Positions 28,989 through 38,098 are shown, counted from the first letter of the stretch. The stretch: DNA of 64,000 bases from Bosea sp. (in: a-proteobacteria) (GCF_023953965.1 NZ_JAMLIX010000002.1:992001-1056000); one strand, 5' to 3'. Numbers and translations: made by a program. The notes: a model not told the origin generated them from the letters alone.

Positions 28989-29998
28989 GCGTTCGAGGCT
29001 TCGACGAGCGCGGCGAGGGTCGCCTTCGCCCGGCCTGAATCGATCGCGGCGCTCGCCAGGGCGAAGCCCTCTTTCAGGTCCTTCGCCTTGCCGGCGACGA
29101 GGAGGGCGGCGGCGGCATTGAAGGCGGCGATGTCGCGGAAGGCGGTCTTCTCCCCGGCGAGCACGGCGTTGAGCGCCGCCGCGTTCTCTTCGGGCGTGCC
29201 GCCGCGCAGGTCTTCGGGCTTCGCCGGCTGAAGGCCGACATCGGCGGGGCTGATCGAGAAGCGGGTGATCTCGCCGTTCTCCAGCGAGACGACGCGGGTC
29301 GGCCCGGTGGTGGTGATCTCGTCGAGCCCGTCGGAGCCGTGCACCGCCCAGACGCTGGTCGAGCCGAGGGAGGCGAGCACCTTGACCATCGGCTCCAGCC
29401 AGGTCTCGGAGAAGGCGCCGATGAGCTGGCGCTTCGCCCCGGCCGGGTTGGAGAGCGGCCCGAGCAGGTTGAAGATCGTGCGCGTGCCGAGCTCGGTGCG
29501 CACCGGCGCGACATGGCGCATCGAGGCATGATGCGTCGGCGCGAACATGAAGCCGACGCCGGCTTGCCGGATGCAGCGCTCGGTCGCGGCCGGATCGAGC
29601 CCGACCTTGACGCCAAGCGCCATCAGCACGTCGGCGGCGCCCGAGCGCGAGGAGGCGGCGCGGTTGCCGTGCTTGGCGACCGGCACGCCGCAGGCGGCGG
29701 TGATGATCGCGGCCAGCGTGGAGACATTGTAGGAGCCGGAGGAATCGCCGCCGGTGCCGACGATGTCCATCGCCTCGGGCGGGGCCTTCACGGGAAGCAT
29801 CTTGCCGCGCATGGCCCCGACGGCGCCGGCGATCTCCTCGATCGTCTCGCCGCGCACGCGCAGCGCCATCAGGAAGGCGGCCGACTGCGCATTGGTGACC
29901 TCGCCGGAGAGGATCGTGTCGAAGGCGTCGCGCGCTTCCTCACGCGAGAGCGTCGCGCCGGTCGCGACCTTGGCGATGAAGGGTTTGAAATCGTCCAT
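28985..29998 (-). CDS. trpD: Anthranilate phosphoribosyltransferase
   Basis: A 337-residue enzyme adding phosphoribose from PRPP to anthranilate. The PRPP-binding DIVGTGGDSSGSYNVST and VAKHGNRAASSRSGAADVL are intact. It begins 15 bp after trpG and overlaps trpC by four bases. Confidence 0.96.
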   Translation of the reverse strand: MDDFKPFIAKVATGATLSREEARDAFDTILSGEVTNAQSAAFLMALRVRGETIEEIAGAVGAMRGKMLPVKAPPEAMDIVGTGGDSSGSYNVSTLAAIITAACGVPVAKHGNRAASSRSGAADVLMALGVKVGLDPAATERCIRQAGVGFMFAPTHHASMRHVAPVRTELGTRTIFNLLGPLSNPAGAKRQLIGAFSETWLEPMVKVLASLGSTSVWAVHGSDGLDEITTTGPTRVVSLENGEITRFSISPADVGLQPAKPEDLRGGTPEENAAALNAVLAGEKTAFRDIAAFNAAAALLVAGKAKDLKEGFALASAAIDSGRAKATLAALVEASNA

Positions 29999-30013
29999 GG
30001 CAACTCTGCGGGA

Positions 30014-30631
30014 TCAGGCTGAAAGGGGCTGGGCGGAGGCTTCGCGTTCGCGCGGCCATCGCGCCGCCAGGTCGAGGAAGTTTTGCAGGATCGTCGCGCC
30101 GTGCTCGGAGGCGATGCTCTCCGGATGGAACTGGACGCCGTGGACCGGCAAGTGCCGGTGCGAGAGCGCCATGATCAGGCCGTCCTCGGTCTCCGCCTCG
30201 ATCTCGAGCACGGCCGGGCAGGAGGCGCGCTCGACCACGAGCGAGTGGTAGCGCGTCGCCTGCAACGGCCCGTTGATGCCGCGGAACAGGCCGCGCGCCT
30301 TGTGGCGGACGGCCGAGATCTTGCCGTGCATCGGCTCCGGCGCGCGCACCACCTCCCCGCCGAAGGCCTGCCCCATCGCCTGCATGCCGAGGCAGACGCC
30401 GAAGATCGGCTTCACGCCCGCGCCCTGCCTGATGAGGTCGAGGCAGATTCCCGCCTCGTTCGGGGTGCAGGGGCCGGGCGAGAGCACGATCGCGTCATGC
30501 TCGCCGCCGAGCGCCTCCGCGACCGTCAGCGCGTCGTTGCGCCAGACATCGACCTTGGCCCCCAGCCCGCCGACGAGGTGGACCAGGTTCCAGGTGAAGC
30601 TGTCGTAGTTGTCGATCAACAGAACGCGCAT
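30014..30631 (-). CDS. trpG: Anthranilate synthase glutamine amidotransferase subunit
   Basis: A 205-residue class I amidotransferase that supplies ammonia to TrpE. The catalytic Cys80 lies in FGVCLGMQAMGQAFGG and the His169/Glu171 pair in VQFHPESI. It leads trpG-trpD-trpC. The partner trpE, commonly just upstream in relatives, is not there; a HerA-like ATPase gene lies upstream instead. PabA function is possible because the same subunit serves both in some bacteria. Confidence 0.93.
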   Translation of the reverse strand: MRVLLIDNYDSFTWNLVHLVGGLGAKVDVWRNDALTVAEALGGEHDAIVLSPGPCTPNEAGICLDLIRQGAGVKPIFGVCLGMQAMGQAFGGEVVRAPEPMHGKISAVRHKARGLFRGINGPLQATRYHSLVVERASCPAVLEIEAETEDGLIMALSHRHLPVHGVQFHPESIASEHGATILQNFLDLAARWPREREASAQPLSA

Positions 30632-30713
30632 GGCCGGACCCGTGACTGCGGCTTGAGGTCATGCACGCTCGGGGGCGGGATGGTCAAGTTTCGTGGCAGC
30701 AGGTCCGATTTGC

Positions 30714-32225
30714 TCACCCCCGCGCGCTGCGCGGCATCCCGGCGGTGCGCGGCTGGGCCAGTCCCGGCGCGGTCTCGACGCCGAGGCTCGGCAGCGCCAG
30801 CGTGCGCTGGCCGCGGAAATCGACATGGACCACGATCAGCCCGCGCTCCTCGATATAGCCGATGAGGCGCCGCGCCCGGCTCGGCGAATGGCTGCCATAG
30901 ACCCGTGCGAGCTCGGCATCGCCGGGGCAGGGCCGGCCCTCGATCGCGGTGCGGGCGATGTAGAGGAAGAGCCCCTGCAGATCCTCCGGCAGCGTGGCGG
31001 AGGCCGCCACCGCCGCCCGCCAGCCCTCGCTTTCCGCGATGGCGTCGCTGACGCCGGCGCGCGCCACGGCGAGCCTGCGGCGGAACTCCTCCAGGCTCAG
31101 ATCGACCCGGCCGAGCCGGCGCATCCGGCAGCGCACGGTGAAATCCTGGTAGAGCACCGCGACCTGCCGCGAGCGCGCCTCGGGATCGGCCATCAGCTCG
31201 CGCAGGACCGCGACCATGATCGCCTCGCGCTCGGCCGGCTCCAGCGCGATTTCGGGTTCGGGCTCCGGCAGCGGGGCAGGGCGGTAGCTCTCGATCCGGC
31301 GCAGCACGTCGCCCGGCTCCGGCCGCGGGCGCGCTGCCGGGCGAGCGGAGCGGGCCATTGGCGCCGGCTCGTCCTCGCCCGGCGTGAAGATCAGCTTGCC
31401 GGCCTCCTCCGGCGCCTGCTCGGGCAGCGGCATCAGCCCCGGCGCGCCGCCGCGATCGACCGAGGAGGCCGGGCCGATCCGAAGAGGCAGCGGCCGCTTC
31501 GAAAGGGCGGGGCCGAGCGCGACGAACTCGCCGCGCGCGAGGTCGCGGAACATCTCGGCCTGGCGCCGGTCCATGCCGAGCAGGTCGGCGGCACGGGCCA
31601 TGTCGATGTCGAGGAAGGTGCGGCCCATCAGGAAGTTGGAGGCTTCCGCCGCGACATTCTTGGCGAGCTTGGCGAGGCGCTGTGTCGCGATCACCCCGGC
31701 GAGCCCGCGCTTGCGGCCGCGGCACATCAGGTTGGTCATGGCGCCGAGCGAGAGCCGGCGCGCCTCGTCGGAGGCTTCGCCCGCCATGACGGGGGCGAAG
31801 AGCTGCGCCTCGTCGACGACGATCAGCATCGGAAACCAGAGCGAGCGGTCGACGTCGAAGAGCCCGCCGAGGAAGGCGGCGGCGGCGCGCAGCTGCTCGT
31901 CGGCCTCGAGGTTTTCGAGGTTCAGCACCACCGAGACGCGATGCTGGCGCACGCGCAGCGCGACGCGCTGCAATTCCGCCTCGCCGCATGTGGCATCGAC
32001 CACGACATGGCCGAACTCATCGGAAAGCGAGACGAAATCGCCCTCCGGATCGATGATCGCCTGCTGCACGAGCGGCGCGCTCTGCTCCAGCAGGCGGCGC
32101 AGCAGATGCGACTTGCCGGAGCCGGAATTGCCCTGCACCAGGAGGCGCGTCGCCAGCAATTCGGCGAGATCGATCAGGCCGGGCTCGCCGGTCTTCGTCG
32201 TTCCGATCTCGATGGCCGTGGTCAT
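30714..32225 (-). CDS. HerA-like (DUF87) ATP-binding protein
   Basis: A 503-residue P-loop protein with no signal or membrane segment. Walker A is GNSGSGKS (32-39), IIDPEGDFVSLSDEFGHVVVD is typical of DUF87/HerA, Walker B is LIVVDEAQLF (134-143), and a later RGRKRGLAGVIATQRLAKLAK is like the HerA sensor region. A proline-rich linker near 280 leads to a C-terminal part (about 310-503) that may hold a winged helix (SRARRLIGYIEERGLIVVHVDFRG across two stretches). HerA ATPases move DNA, but no NurA nuclease or Sir2 partner is adjacent. The role is unknown. Confidence 0.8.
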   Translation of the reverse strand: MTTAIEIGTTKTGEPGLIDLAELLATRLLVQGNSGSGKSHLLRRLLEQSAPLVQQAIIDPEGDFVSLSDEFGHVVVDATCGEAELQRVALRVRQHRVSVVLNLENLEADEQLRAAAAFLGGLFDVDRSLWFPMLIVVDEAQLFAPVMAGEASDEARRLSLGAMTNLMCRGRKRGLAGVIATQRLAKLAKNVAAEASNFLMGRTFLDIDMARAADLLGMDRRQAEMFRDLARGEFVALGPALSKRPLPLRIGPASSVDRGGAPGLMPLPEQAPEEAGKLIFTPGEDEPAPMARSARPAARPRPEPGDVLRRIESYRPAPLPEPEPEIALEPAEREAIMVAVLRELMADPEARSRQVAVLYQDFTVRCRMRRLGRVDLSLEEFRRRLAVARAGVSDAIAESEGWRAAVAASATLPEDLQGLFLYIARTAIEGRPCPGDAELARVYGSHSPSRARRLIGYIEERGLIVVHVDFRGQRTLALPSLGVETAPGLAQPRTAGMPRSARG

Positions 32226-32334
32226 GCTTGCGGTGGCTGTGTCGTGCTGGCGTATGCGGGTGCGGGGGGCGCTTCTAGCACGGCCATGCCTTCGCCGGGC
32301 GCGGGGAGGCCCCGCCTTCCACAGGCAATCGCCG

Positions 32335-33363
32335 TCAGGCGAGCGCCGGCCCCTGGCGCCTGACGACGGCGATGTCGGCGGGCGAGCTGACCTCGATATC
32401 GACGATCGCGATGTCCGGCCGGCCGACCGCCGGGTCTTCGCGCGCGCCCCGCTGCACGAAGACGAGGCTCGCCAGCGCCGGATGGCTGGCGAGCCGCGAA
32501 TGCGCCAGCGCCGGCTCCATCGCGCCCGGCAGGACGAGATGGACGCTGCGCCCGCCCTCGATGCAGGCCTGCAGGTCGCCGAGGCTGAACAGGCCGAGCG
32601 GCAGAAGCTCGAGTCCGGCGAGCATCGCCATGGCCGGCCCGCTCGCCAGCGCGGCGAGATCGCCGCCGATGAGCGTCGTCACGATGCGCGACGAGACCGC
32701 CGGCTTCAGCGCCCGCGAGATGTCGAGCGCCTTGCCGAGCAGCTCCCGTTCCGACAGCGTGAACGGCCCCTGCAGCGAGACGCCCTCAGTGACCTGCAAG
32801 GCCGGCCGCTGCGTGACCGGCGGCAGGGGCTGCAACGCCGGATTCGTCATCAGCATGTCGAGCGGCGCGACGCCGTCCGGGATATCCGGCCCGAAGCCGC
32901 CGACGAAGCGCGTGCCGAAGGTCCGCATCGCGAGGTTGCGCAGCGTCATGAGCGGCCGCTGCGACCCGACCCGGCTGACGCCCAGCGCCATCACCGCGCC
33001 CGACGCCTCGATCAGCTTGAGCAGCTCGAGCTCGTTGGCGTGCAGCGGCAGCATCAGCGGCGAAAGCCCGGCGCGCAAGGCCGCCATCATCGAGACGATC
33101 GCCTCGGGCCCCAGCGGCGCCAGGATCGCGACGCTCGCGCCCGGCTGCCCCTTGTTGAGCGCTAGCAGCCGCGAAAGCCGCTCGATGCGCTGGTCGAGGT
33201 CGAGGAAGCTGATCGAGCCCGGAACGGCGTCGCTCCAGCCGCGCCGGCCCGGCGGGTCGCGCAGCGCCGCCTCGTAGCCGCGGCTGCGCGTCAGCGCCGT
33301 AAGCAGGGTGTCGAGATCGAGCCCGTCGAGCAAGGCGGAGGCGTCGTCCTGTTCTGCCCGCAT
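32335..33363 (-). CDS. Degenerate adenylate-forming (AMP-binding) fold protein
   Basis: A 342-residue protein resembling the first part of acyl-CoA synthetases: ISFLDLDQRIERLSRLLAL, then PGASVAILAPLGPEAIVSM and MAALRAGLSPLMLPLHANEL. The segment ERELLGKALDISRAL followed by GLELLPLGLFSLGDL matches the layout after the phosphate-binding loop, yet the Ser/Thr/Gly-rich loop itself (SSGTTGxPK), the YGxTE-like motif and the whole C-terminal lid domain are absent. Adenylation is therefore unlikely; a binding or scaffold role is a guess. The frame is open throughout, so it is not a plain pseudogene. It starts 9 bp after the peptide-binding protein gene and shares its transcript. Confidence 0.65.
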   Translation of the reverse strand: MRAEQDDASALLDGLDLDTLLTALTRSRGYEAALRDPPGRRGWSDAVPGSISFLDLDQRIERLSRLLALNKGQPGASVAILAPLGPEAIVSMMAALRAGLSPLMLPLHANELELLKLIEASGAVMALGVSRVGSQRPLMTLRNLAMRTFGTRFVGGFGPDIPDGVAPLDMLMTNPALQPLPPVTQRPALQVTEGVSLQGPFTLSERELLGKALDISRALKPAVSSRIVTTLIGGDLAALASGPAMAMLAGLELLPLGLFSLGDLQACIEGGRSVHLVLPGAMEPALAHSRLASHPALASLVFVQRGAREDPAVGRPDIAIVDIEVSSPADIAVVRRQGPALA

Positions 33364-33372
33364 CGAGGAACC

Positions 33373-35226
33373 CTAATTCGCCGGGGCCGGCGCGGCCGGG
33401 AGGCGCGCCAGCGTTTCGGTGGAGAGGACATAGGCCGGCTGGCGCCCCGTGAGCTCGACGCCCTGCGCCAGCGCGATCCAGAAATCCGGCAGGTAATACA
33501 GCGGCACGACGTAGAAGCCCGCGATCAGGAGCCGGTCGAGCGCGCGCACCGCCGCGACGAAATCCGCGCGCTCGCGGGCGCTCAGCAGGGCCTGCAGCAC
33601 CGCGTCCACGGCCGGAGACGCGACGCCGGCATAGTTCAGCGCGCCGTTGCGCCGGGCGTTGGCCGAGCCCCAGCGCCCGATCTGCTCGTTGCCCGGCGAG
33701 GCGGAGGCCGGCCAGGTCCACTGGATCATCTCGAAATCGAAGGTCGACAGCCGCCGCCAGTACTGCACGTCGTCGATCAGCCTGACCGCGACCGCGATGC
33801 CCAGCCGCGAGAGCGACTGCGCATAGTTGAGCGCCAGCCGCTCCTGCGGCCGGCTGGTCACGGTGATCTCGAAGGCGAAGGGCTCGCCCTGCGCATTGCG
33901 CAGCACGCCGCCCTGAAGCGCATGGCCGGCGGCCTTGAGCAGATCGAGCGCCTTGCGCGCCGGCTCCCGGTCGCGGCCCGATCCATCGGTCTCGGACGGT
34001 CGCCAGCTGCCTGCGAGGATGTCCTCGCGCACCGCGCCCGGAAAGCCCGAGAGCAGCGCCTTCTCGCGCGCGTCGGCCGGCTGGCCCAGCGCCGAGAGCT
34101 CCGAATCGGAGAAGAAGCTGCCGGCGCGGCGATAGACGCCGTGGAACAGGTTGCGGTTGACCCATTCGAAATCGAACATCAGCCCCAGCGCCTCGCGCAC
34201 CCGCGGGTCGGCGAAGATCGGCCGGCGCGTGTTGAAGACGAGGCCGGTCATGCCCTTGGGCGTGTCGAAATGCAGGGTTTTCCGCCGGATGCGCCCGTCG
34301 TGAACCGCCGGCACGTCGTAGCCGGTCATCCAGCGCGTCGGGTCGCCCTCGATGCGGACATCGTAGAGCCCGGCCTTGAACGCCTCGAACAGCGCATTCG
34401 AATCCCGGTAGAAGTCATAGCGGATCTCGTCGGGGTTATGGAGCCCGCGCATCAGCGGGTGATCCTCGGCCCAGAAATCCCGGCGCCGCTTCAGCGTCAG
34501 CGATTCGCCGGGCCTGACCTCCGCGACCGCATAGGCGCCGCAGCCGAGCGCCGGCCTGAAGCTGGTCTCGCCGAAGCGTTCGGCATCGGTCGCATGCCTG
34601 GCGAAGATCGGCATGGCGCCGATCACCAGCGGCAGCTCGCGGTTCGAACCGTCGCCGAGCGCGAATTCGACGCGCCGCGGCGAGACGGCCTCGGCCCTGG
34701 TCACACGCGCGAGGCTGCCGCGGTGGAAGGGCTTGCCCTTCGTCTTCAGCATCTCGAAGGTGAAGATCACGTCCTCGGCCGTGACCGGCCTGCCGTCGGA
34801 GAAGCGCGCGCGTTCGTCGAGCTCGAAGGCAAGCCGCGTGCGATCCGCGTCGAGCTCGACTGCGGAGGCGATCAGGCCATAAGCCGTGAAGGGCTCGTCC
34901 GCCGAGCGGAAGAGCAGGCTCTGCTGGACGTATTTCGGCACGGCATCCGGGGCGACGCCGAGCACGACCAGCGGGTTGAGGCTGTCGAAGGTGCCCTGGA
35001 TGCCGAGGACGATGCGTCCGCCCTTCGGCGCCTTCGGATCGGCATAGGGCAGGTGGTCGAAGCCCGGCGGCAGGGCGGGCTCGCCATGCATGGCGATGGC
35101 ATGCCGGGCGGGGGCCGAATCGGCGAGCGCGGCACTGCCGCGCGCCATCAAGGCGAACGGGGCGGAAGCCAGTAAAAGGTTGATCCCACGGCGGCTCGGC
35201 GCCGGGGACGAGCGAAGACGATCCAT
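33373..35226 (-). CDS. YejA-like ABC transporter substrate-binding protein (family 5)
   Basis: A 617-residue periplasmic protein of the SBP_bac_5 family. The N-terminus has SRRGINLLLASAPFALM, a Tat-like or long Sec signal, cleaved near ALA. PPGFDHLPYADPKAPKGGRI and GTFDSLNPLVVLGVAP are characteristic of the YejA branch that binds oligopeptides and microcin-like compounds. RFSDGRPVTAEDVIFTFEML fits the family core. No yejBEF permease or ATPase genes are adjacent; instead it is paired with the degenerate AMP-binding-fold gene. ATG 35226 is used; an in-frame start 17 codons upstream is less likely. Confidence 0.88.
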   Translation of the reverse strand: MDRLRSSPAPSRRGINLLLASAPFALMARGSAALADSAPARHAIAMHGEPALPPGFDHLPYADPKAPKGGRIVLGIQGTFDSLNPLVVLGVAPDAVPKYVQQSLLFRSADEPFTAYGLIASAVELDADRTRLAFELDERARFSDGRPVTAEDVIFTFEMLKTKGKPFHRGSLARVTRAEAVSPRRVEFALGDGSNRELPLVIGAMPIFARHATDAERFGETSFRPALGCGAYAVAEVRPGESLTLKRRRDFWAEDHPLMRGLHNPDEIRYDFYRDSNALFEAFKAGLYDVRIEGDPTRWMTGYDVPAVHDGRIRRKTLHFDTPKGMTGLVFNTRRPIFADPRVREALGLMFDFEWVNRNLFHGVYRRAGSFFSDSELSALGQPADAREKALLSGFPGAVREDILAGSWRPSETDGSGRDREPARKALDLLKAAGHALQGGVLRNAQGEPFAFEITVTSRPQERLALNYAQSLSRLGIAVAVRLIDDVQYWRRLSTFDFEMIQWTWPASASPGNEQIGRWGSANARRNGALNYAGVASPAVDAVLQALLSARERADFVAAVRALDRLLIAGFYVVPLYYLPDFWIALAQGVELTGRQPAYVLSTETLARLPAAPAPAN

Positions 35227-35332
35227 CGGACGACCTGATTCCCTCGAGCGAGGATAGCATGCCGGTGCTGCGGTCACGCAGGCTATTGCTGCCGGAATTG
35301 CGACTGGCGGCGCGCCGGACCCCCGGCTTTTC

Positions 35333-35369
35333 CCGAAAACCGCATTCCCCTTTTCGGACCGATGCTCTA
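35333..35369. repeat. Repeat family B copy upstream of the ialB-like gene
   Basis: CCGAAAA (35333-35339) and TTTTCGG (35351-35357) form an inverted repeat followed by ACCGATGCTCT, the reverse complement of the start of the copy at 55667-55714. It lies in the 297-bp gap between divergent genes. Confidence 0.65.
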
Positions 35370-35523
35370 AAGGCGGGGCAAGGTGTCATTCAAACGCCTC
35401 AATCGGCCTTGATGTGCACGGGCTTGCGGTGGCCGGCGCCCCATGCGATTGGGCCATGAATGGTGACGCGCGCGGCTTGCGAAGGCGTGGTACCGGATTC
35501 GCCAGGTTAAGGAAAGACAAGGA

Positions 35524-36309
35524 ATGTCCGCTTCGTATCGCTTGTCATCATGTGCTCTGGGCCTCGTGCTCGGTGCGGCTGTCGGATTCGCGCCGATCGC
35601 GGCCTTCGCCCAGGCCCCCGCCCAGCGCCCGGCGCCCTCCCGCCCGGCCGCTCCTGCTCCGGCGCAGCAGCCCGCCGCTCCGGCCCAGCCCGGCGCCGCG
35701 CCTGCCGGCCCCACCGTCGTCCAGGTCAAGCCCGAGCCTTCGCAGACGACCTGGACCAAGGTCTGCGGCAAGGATCAGGGCGCCAACAAGGAAATCTGCT
35801 ACACCACGCGCGACTTCGTCTCCGATCAGGGGCAGCCGGTGCTGGCCGTCGCGATCTACGACGTGAAGGGCGACGCCAACAAGATCGTGCGCTTCCTGAT
35901 GCCGCTCGGCCTCCTGCTGCAGCCCGGCATCCGCTTCGCCGTCGACAGCGCGCAGCCGGTCGGCGGCCGCTACGCGATCTGCTTCCCCAATGGCTGCTTC
36001 GCCGAGGCGCCGGTCAAGGACGACTTCATCAACGCGATGAGGAAGGGCACCAACCTGAACGTCAGCGTCCAGAACCAGGGCGCCCGCGAGCTGACCTTCA
36101 CCATCCCGCTCGCCGATTTCGCCAAGGGCTTCGACGGCGCGGCGATCGACCCCAAGGTGCTCGAGGACCAGCAGAAGAAGTTGCAGGACGAGCTCGGCAA
36201 GCGCCAGGAGGAGCTGCGCCAGCGCCTCGGCGCCGGCGGCGCCGAGGCTGCTCCGGGCGCGGCTCCGGCTCCTGCCGTGCCTGCGCCGGCGACCCCGCCG
36301 AAGCCCTGA
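35524..36309 (+). CDS. Invasion-associated locus B (IalB) family protein
   Basis: A 261-residue secreted protein. The signal peptide ends at AFA (about residue 29), followed by an Ala/Pro-rich linker (30-65). The IalB core has WTKVCGKDQGANKEICYTTRDF and GRYAICFPNGCFAEA with four Cys that could form two disulfides. The C-terminus is a Gln/Glu coiled stretch (about 215-240) and an Ala/Pro tail. IalB of Bartonella is linked to red-cell invasion, but the family is widespread in free-living rhizobia with unknown periplasmic function. It ends at a bidirectional terminator shared with hspQ. Confidence 0.87.
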   Translation: MSASYRLSSCALGLVLGAAVGFAPIAAFAQAPAQRPAPSRPAAPAPAQQPAAPAQPGAAPAGPTVVQVKPEPSQTTWTKVCGKDQGANKEICYTTRDFVSDQGQPVLAVAIYDVKGDANKIVRFLMPLGLLLQPGIRFAVDSAQPVGGRYAICFPNGCFAEAPVKDDFINAMRKGTNLNVSVQNQGARELTFTIPLADFAKGFDGAAIDPKVLEDQQKKLQDELGKRQEELRQRLGAGGAEAAPGAAPAPAVPAPATPPKP

Positions 36310-36332
36310 GCGGCGGCGCTTCCGCCCGATGA

Positions 36333-36370
36333 CGAAAAAGGCCGGTCCCTCGCGGGGCCGGCCTTTTTCG
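36333..36370. terminator. Bidirectional terminator between ialB-like gene and hspQ
   Basis: CGAAAAAGGCCGG (36333-36345) and CCGGCCTTTTTCG (36358-36370) are perfect 13-bp arms around a 12-base loop. There is a T-run in both directions, so it can end both convergent transcripts. Confidence 0.92.
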
Positions 36371-36387
36371 TGAAGGTTCGGCCTCCG

Positions 36388-36717
36388 TCAGTTCAGGTCG
36401 GCGCGGTCCAGCTTGTAACGGCCCTTGCGGTCGCGCCGGAAGAACTCCCGGGCGCGCGGATGCCGCACGGGCTCGCCGGAATCGTCGTCGACGAGATTCT
36501 GCTCGGAGACATAGGCGACGTATTCCGCCTCCTCGTTCTCGGCGAAGAGATGGTAGAACGGCTGGTCCTTCGACGGGCGCATGGCTTCCGGAATCGCCAT
36601 CCACCACTCCTCGGTGTTGGAGAAGACCGGGTCGACGTCGAAGATCACGCCACGGAACGGGTAGATGCGGTGCTTGACCACCTGCCCGATCCTGAATTTG
36701 GCCGAACGCGCTTCCAT
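36388..36717 (-). CDS. hspQ: Heat shock protein HspQ
   Basis: A 109-residue hemimethylated-DNA-binding (YccV) family protein. SAKFRIGQVVKHRIYPFRGV at the start and VFSNTEEWWMAIPEAMRPS with QPFYHLFAENEE are family hallmarks. In enterobacteria HspQ is a Lon substrate-specificity enhancer. ATG 36717 precedes the conserved region; the longer frame to 36903 has no conserved sequence. Confidence 0.93.
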   Translation of the reverse strand: MEARSAKFRIGQVVKHRIYPFRGVIFDVDPVFSNTEEWWMAIPEAMRPSKDQPFYHLFAENEEAEYVAYVSEQNLVDDDSGEPVRHPRAREFFRRDRKGRYKLDRADLN

Positions 36718-37126
36718 GACAGATCCATCTTGAGCCGGCCGATACGCGCCGGCTTCGGGTCTCGTCGCCTTGCGCAAGCAATGCGTCGTAAATGCGTCGA
36801 AATCAATCGACCGATCGAAGTGGCGTGCCGGATTCCCTTCGTAGCGCCGCGCCGGATCCGATCCGGGCGGGGCCCGCCGTCCATTTCGATAACGGATAGG
36901 CAAATGGTCCCAGGTTTATATTCTTGCAGGCCGGTAAGAAATTTATCCTAGGCATATTATCCGGCTGGTCGTAAATCATCATCGCGAGGAACGTGAGCTG
37001 CGAAGCCATCCGGGGGGACCGGCGCGCAATGGCGGTTCTGTCGGATCGGAAACGACGCTAGATGCAGGCGTCCGCGGGATTCTGTTCGAAAGCGGGCGCC
37101 TTCACCGCAGGACGAAAACGCCGCCG
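36718..37126. other. Intergenic region with an AT-rich patch, no gene seen
   Basis: This 409-bp gap lies between the divergent hspQ and AEC transporter genes. Bases about 36900-36985 are much more AT-rich than the flanks and hold TATA-like stretches on both strands (for example TTTATATTCTTG and GGCATATTATCC), so promoters of both genes probably lie here. I could not define a convincing -35/-10 pair or a known operator. Confidence 0.4.
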
Positions 37127-38098
37127 ATGGCCGACCTTCTCAGCATCTTCAACCTGGTCGCGCCCTTCTTCGGGCTGATCCTGCTCGGCTTCGCCATCGG
37201 CCGCGTCAAGCGGCTGCCGGAGGCGGGGCTCGCCTGGCTGCAGTTCTTCCTGATCTATGTGGCGCTGCCGCCGCTGTTCTACCGGCTGATCGCCGACAAG
37301 CCGCTGAGCGAGCTCGCCAACTGGCGCTTCATCGCCGGCACGACCACCGCGACCTTCCTCGCCTTCAGCCTGTCCTTCGCGATCGGGCTGAAGGCCGCGA
37401 AGGGCGATATGCCGCAGGCGGTGATGCAGGGCGTGGCCGGAGCCTATTCCAATATCGGCTATATGGGGCCGCCGCTGATCCTGGCGGCGCTCGGCCCGGC
37501 CGCGAGCGCGCCCGTCGTCCTGATCTTCGTCTTCGACAACATCCTGCTGTTCTCGCTGGTGCCCTTCCTGATGGCCCTGGCCGGGGTCGGGAAAAAGAGC
37601 CTCCTCGCGACCACGGGCGAGGTGATCTGGCGGGTGCTGACCCATCCCTTCAACCTCGCGACGCTCGCCGGGGTGCTCGCGAGCTCTCTCAGGCTGGAGC
37701 TGCCGGAGGCGATCGACCGGATGGTGCTGTGGCTGTCGCAGGCGGCCGCTCCCTGCGCGCTCTTCCTGCTCGGCGTCACCGTCGCGCTCAGGCCGATGAA
37801 GACGATGCCGGCCGAGGTGCCGGCGCTGGTCGCGATCAAGCTCCTGCTGCATCCGCTGATGGTCTGGCTGCTGCTCTCGGCGCTAGGCGGCGTGCCGCCG
37901 CACTGGACCTACGCCGCGATCATCATGGCGGCGCTGCCGCCGGCGCTGAACATCTTCGTGATCTCGACGCAGTACGGCGTCGGCGTCGCGCGCGCCTCGG
38001 CCTGCATCCTCGTCGGCACCATCGTCTCGATGATCACGCTGCCGGGCTTCCTGTGGCTGGTGAAGACGGGCCGGATAACCGCCGATCTCTTTCGCTAG
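37127..38098 (+). CDS. AEC family (auxin efflux carrier-type) transporter
   Basis: A 323-residue integral membrane protein with ten or so hydrophobic helices in two halves, typical of the AEC family. VAPFFGLILLGFAIGR near the start, GAYSNIGYMGPPLI in the middle (the conserved Asn-Ile-Gly segment) and AAPCALFLLGVTVALRP are characteristic. Bacterial members transport malate, malonate or related carboxylates; the substrate is not determinable. Its stop overlaps the convergent monooxygenase stop by four bases. Confidence 0.87.
   Translation: MADLLSIFNLVAPFFGLILLGFAIGRVKRLPEAGLAWLQFFLIYVALPPLFYRLIADKPLSELANWRFIAGTTTATFLAFSLSFAIGLKAAKGDMPQAVMQGVAGAYSNIGYMGPPLILAALGPAASAPVVLIFVFDNILLFSLVPFLMALAGVGKKSLLATTGEVIWRVLTHPFNLATLAGVLASSLRLELPEAIDRMVLWLSQAAAPCALFLLGVTVALRPMKTMPAEVPALVAIKLLLHPLMVWLLLSALGGVPPHWTYAAIIMAALPPALNIFVISTQYGVGVARASACILVGTIVSMITLPGFLWLVKTGRITADLFR

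Noticed and set aside
32335..33363. Frameshifted or truncated acyl-CoA synthetase pseudogene
   Set aside because: The frame is continuous, the remaining family segments are in order, and no missing motif is found in other frames on either side, so loss of motifs rather than a frameshift is the simpler reading.
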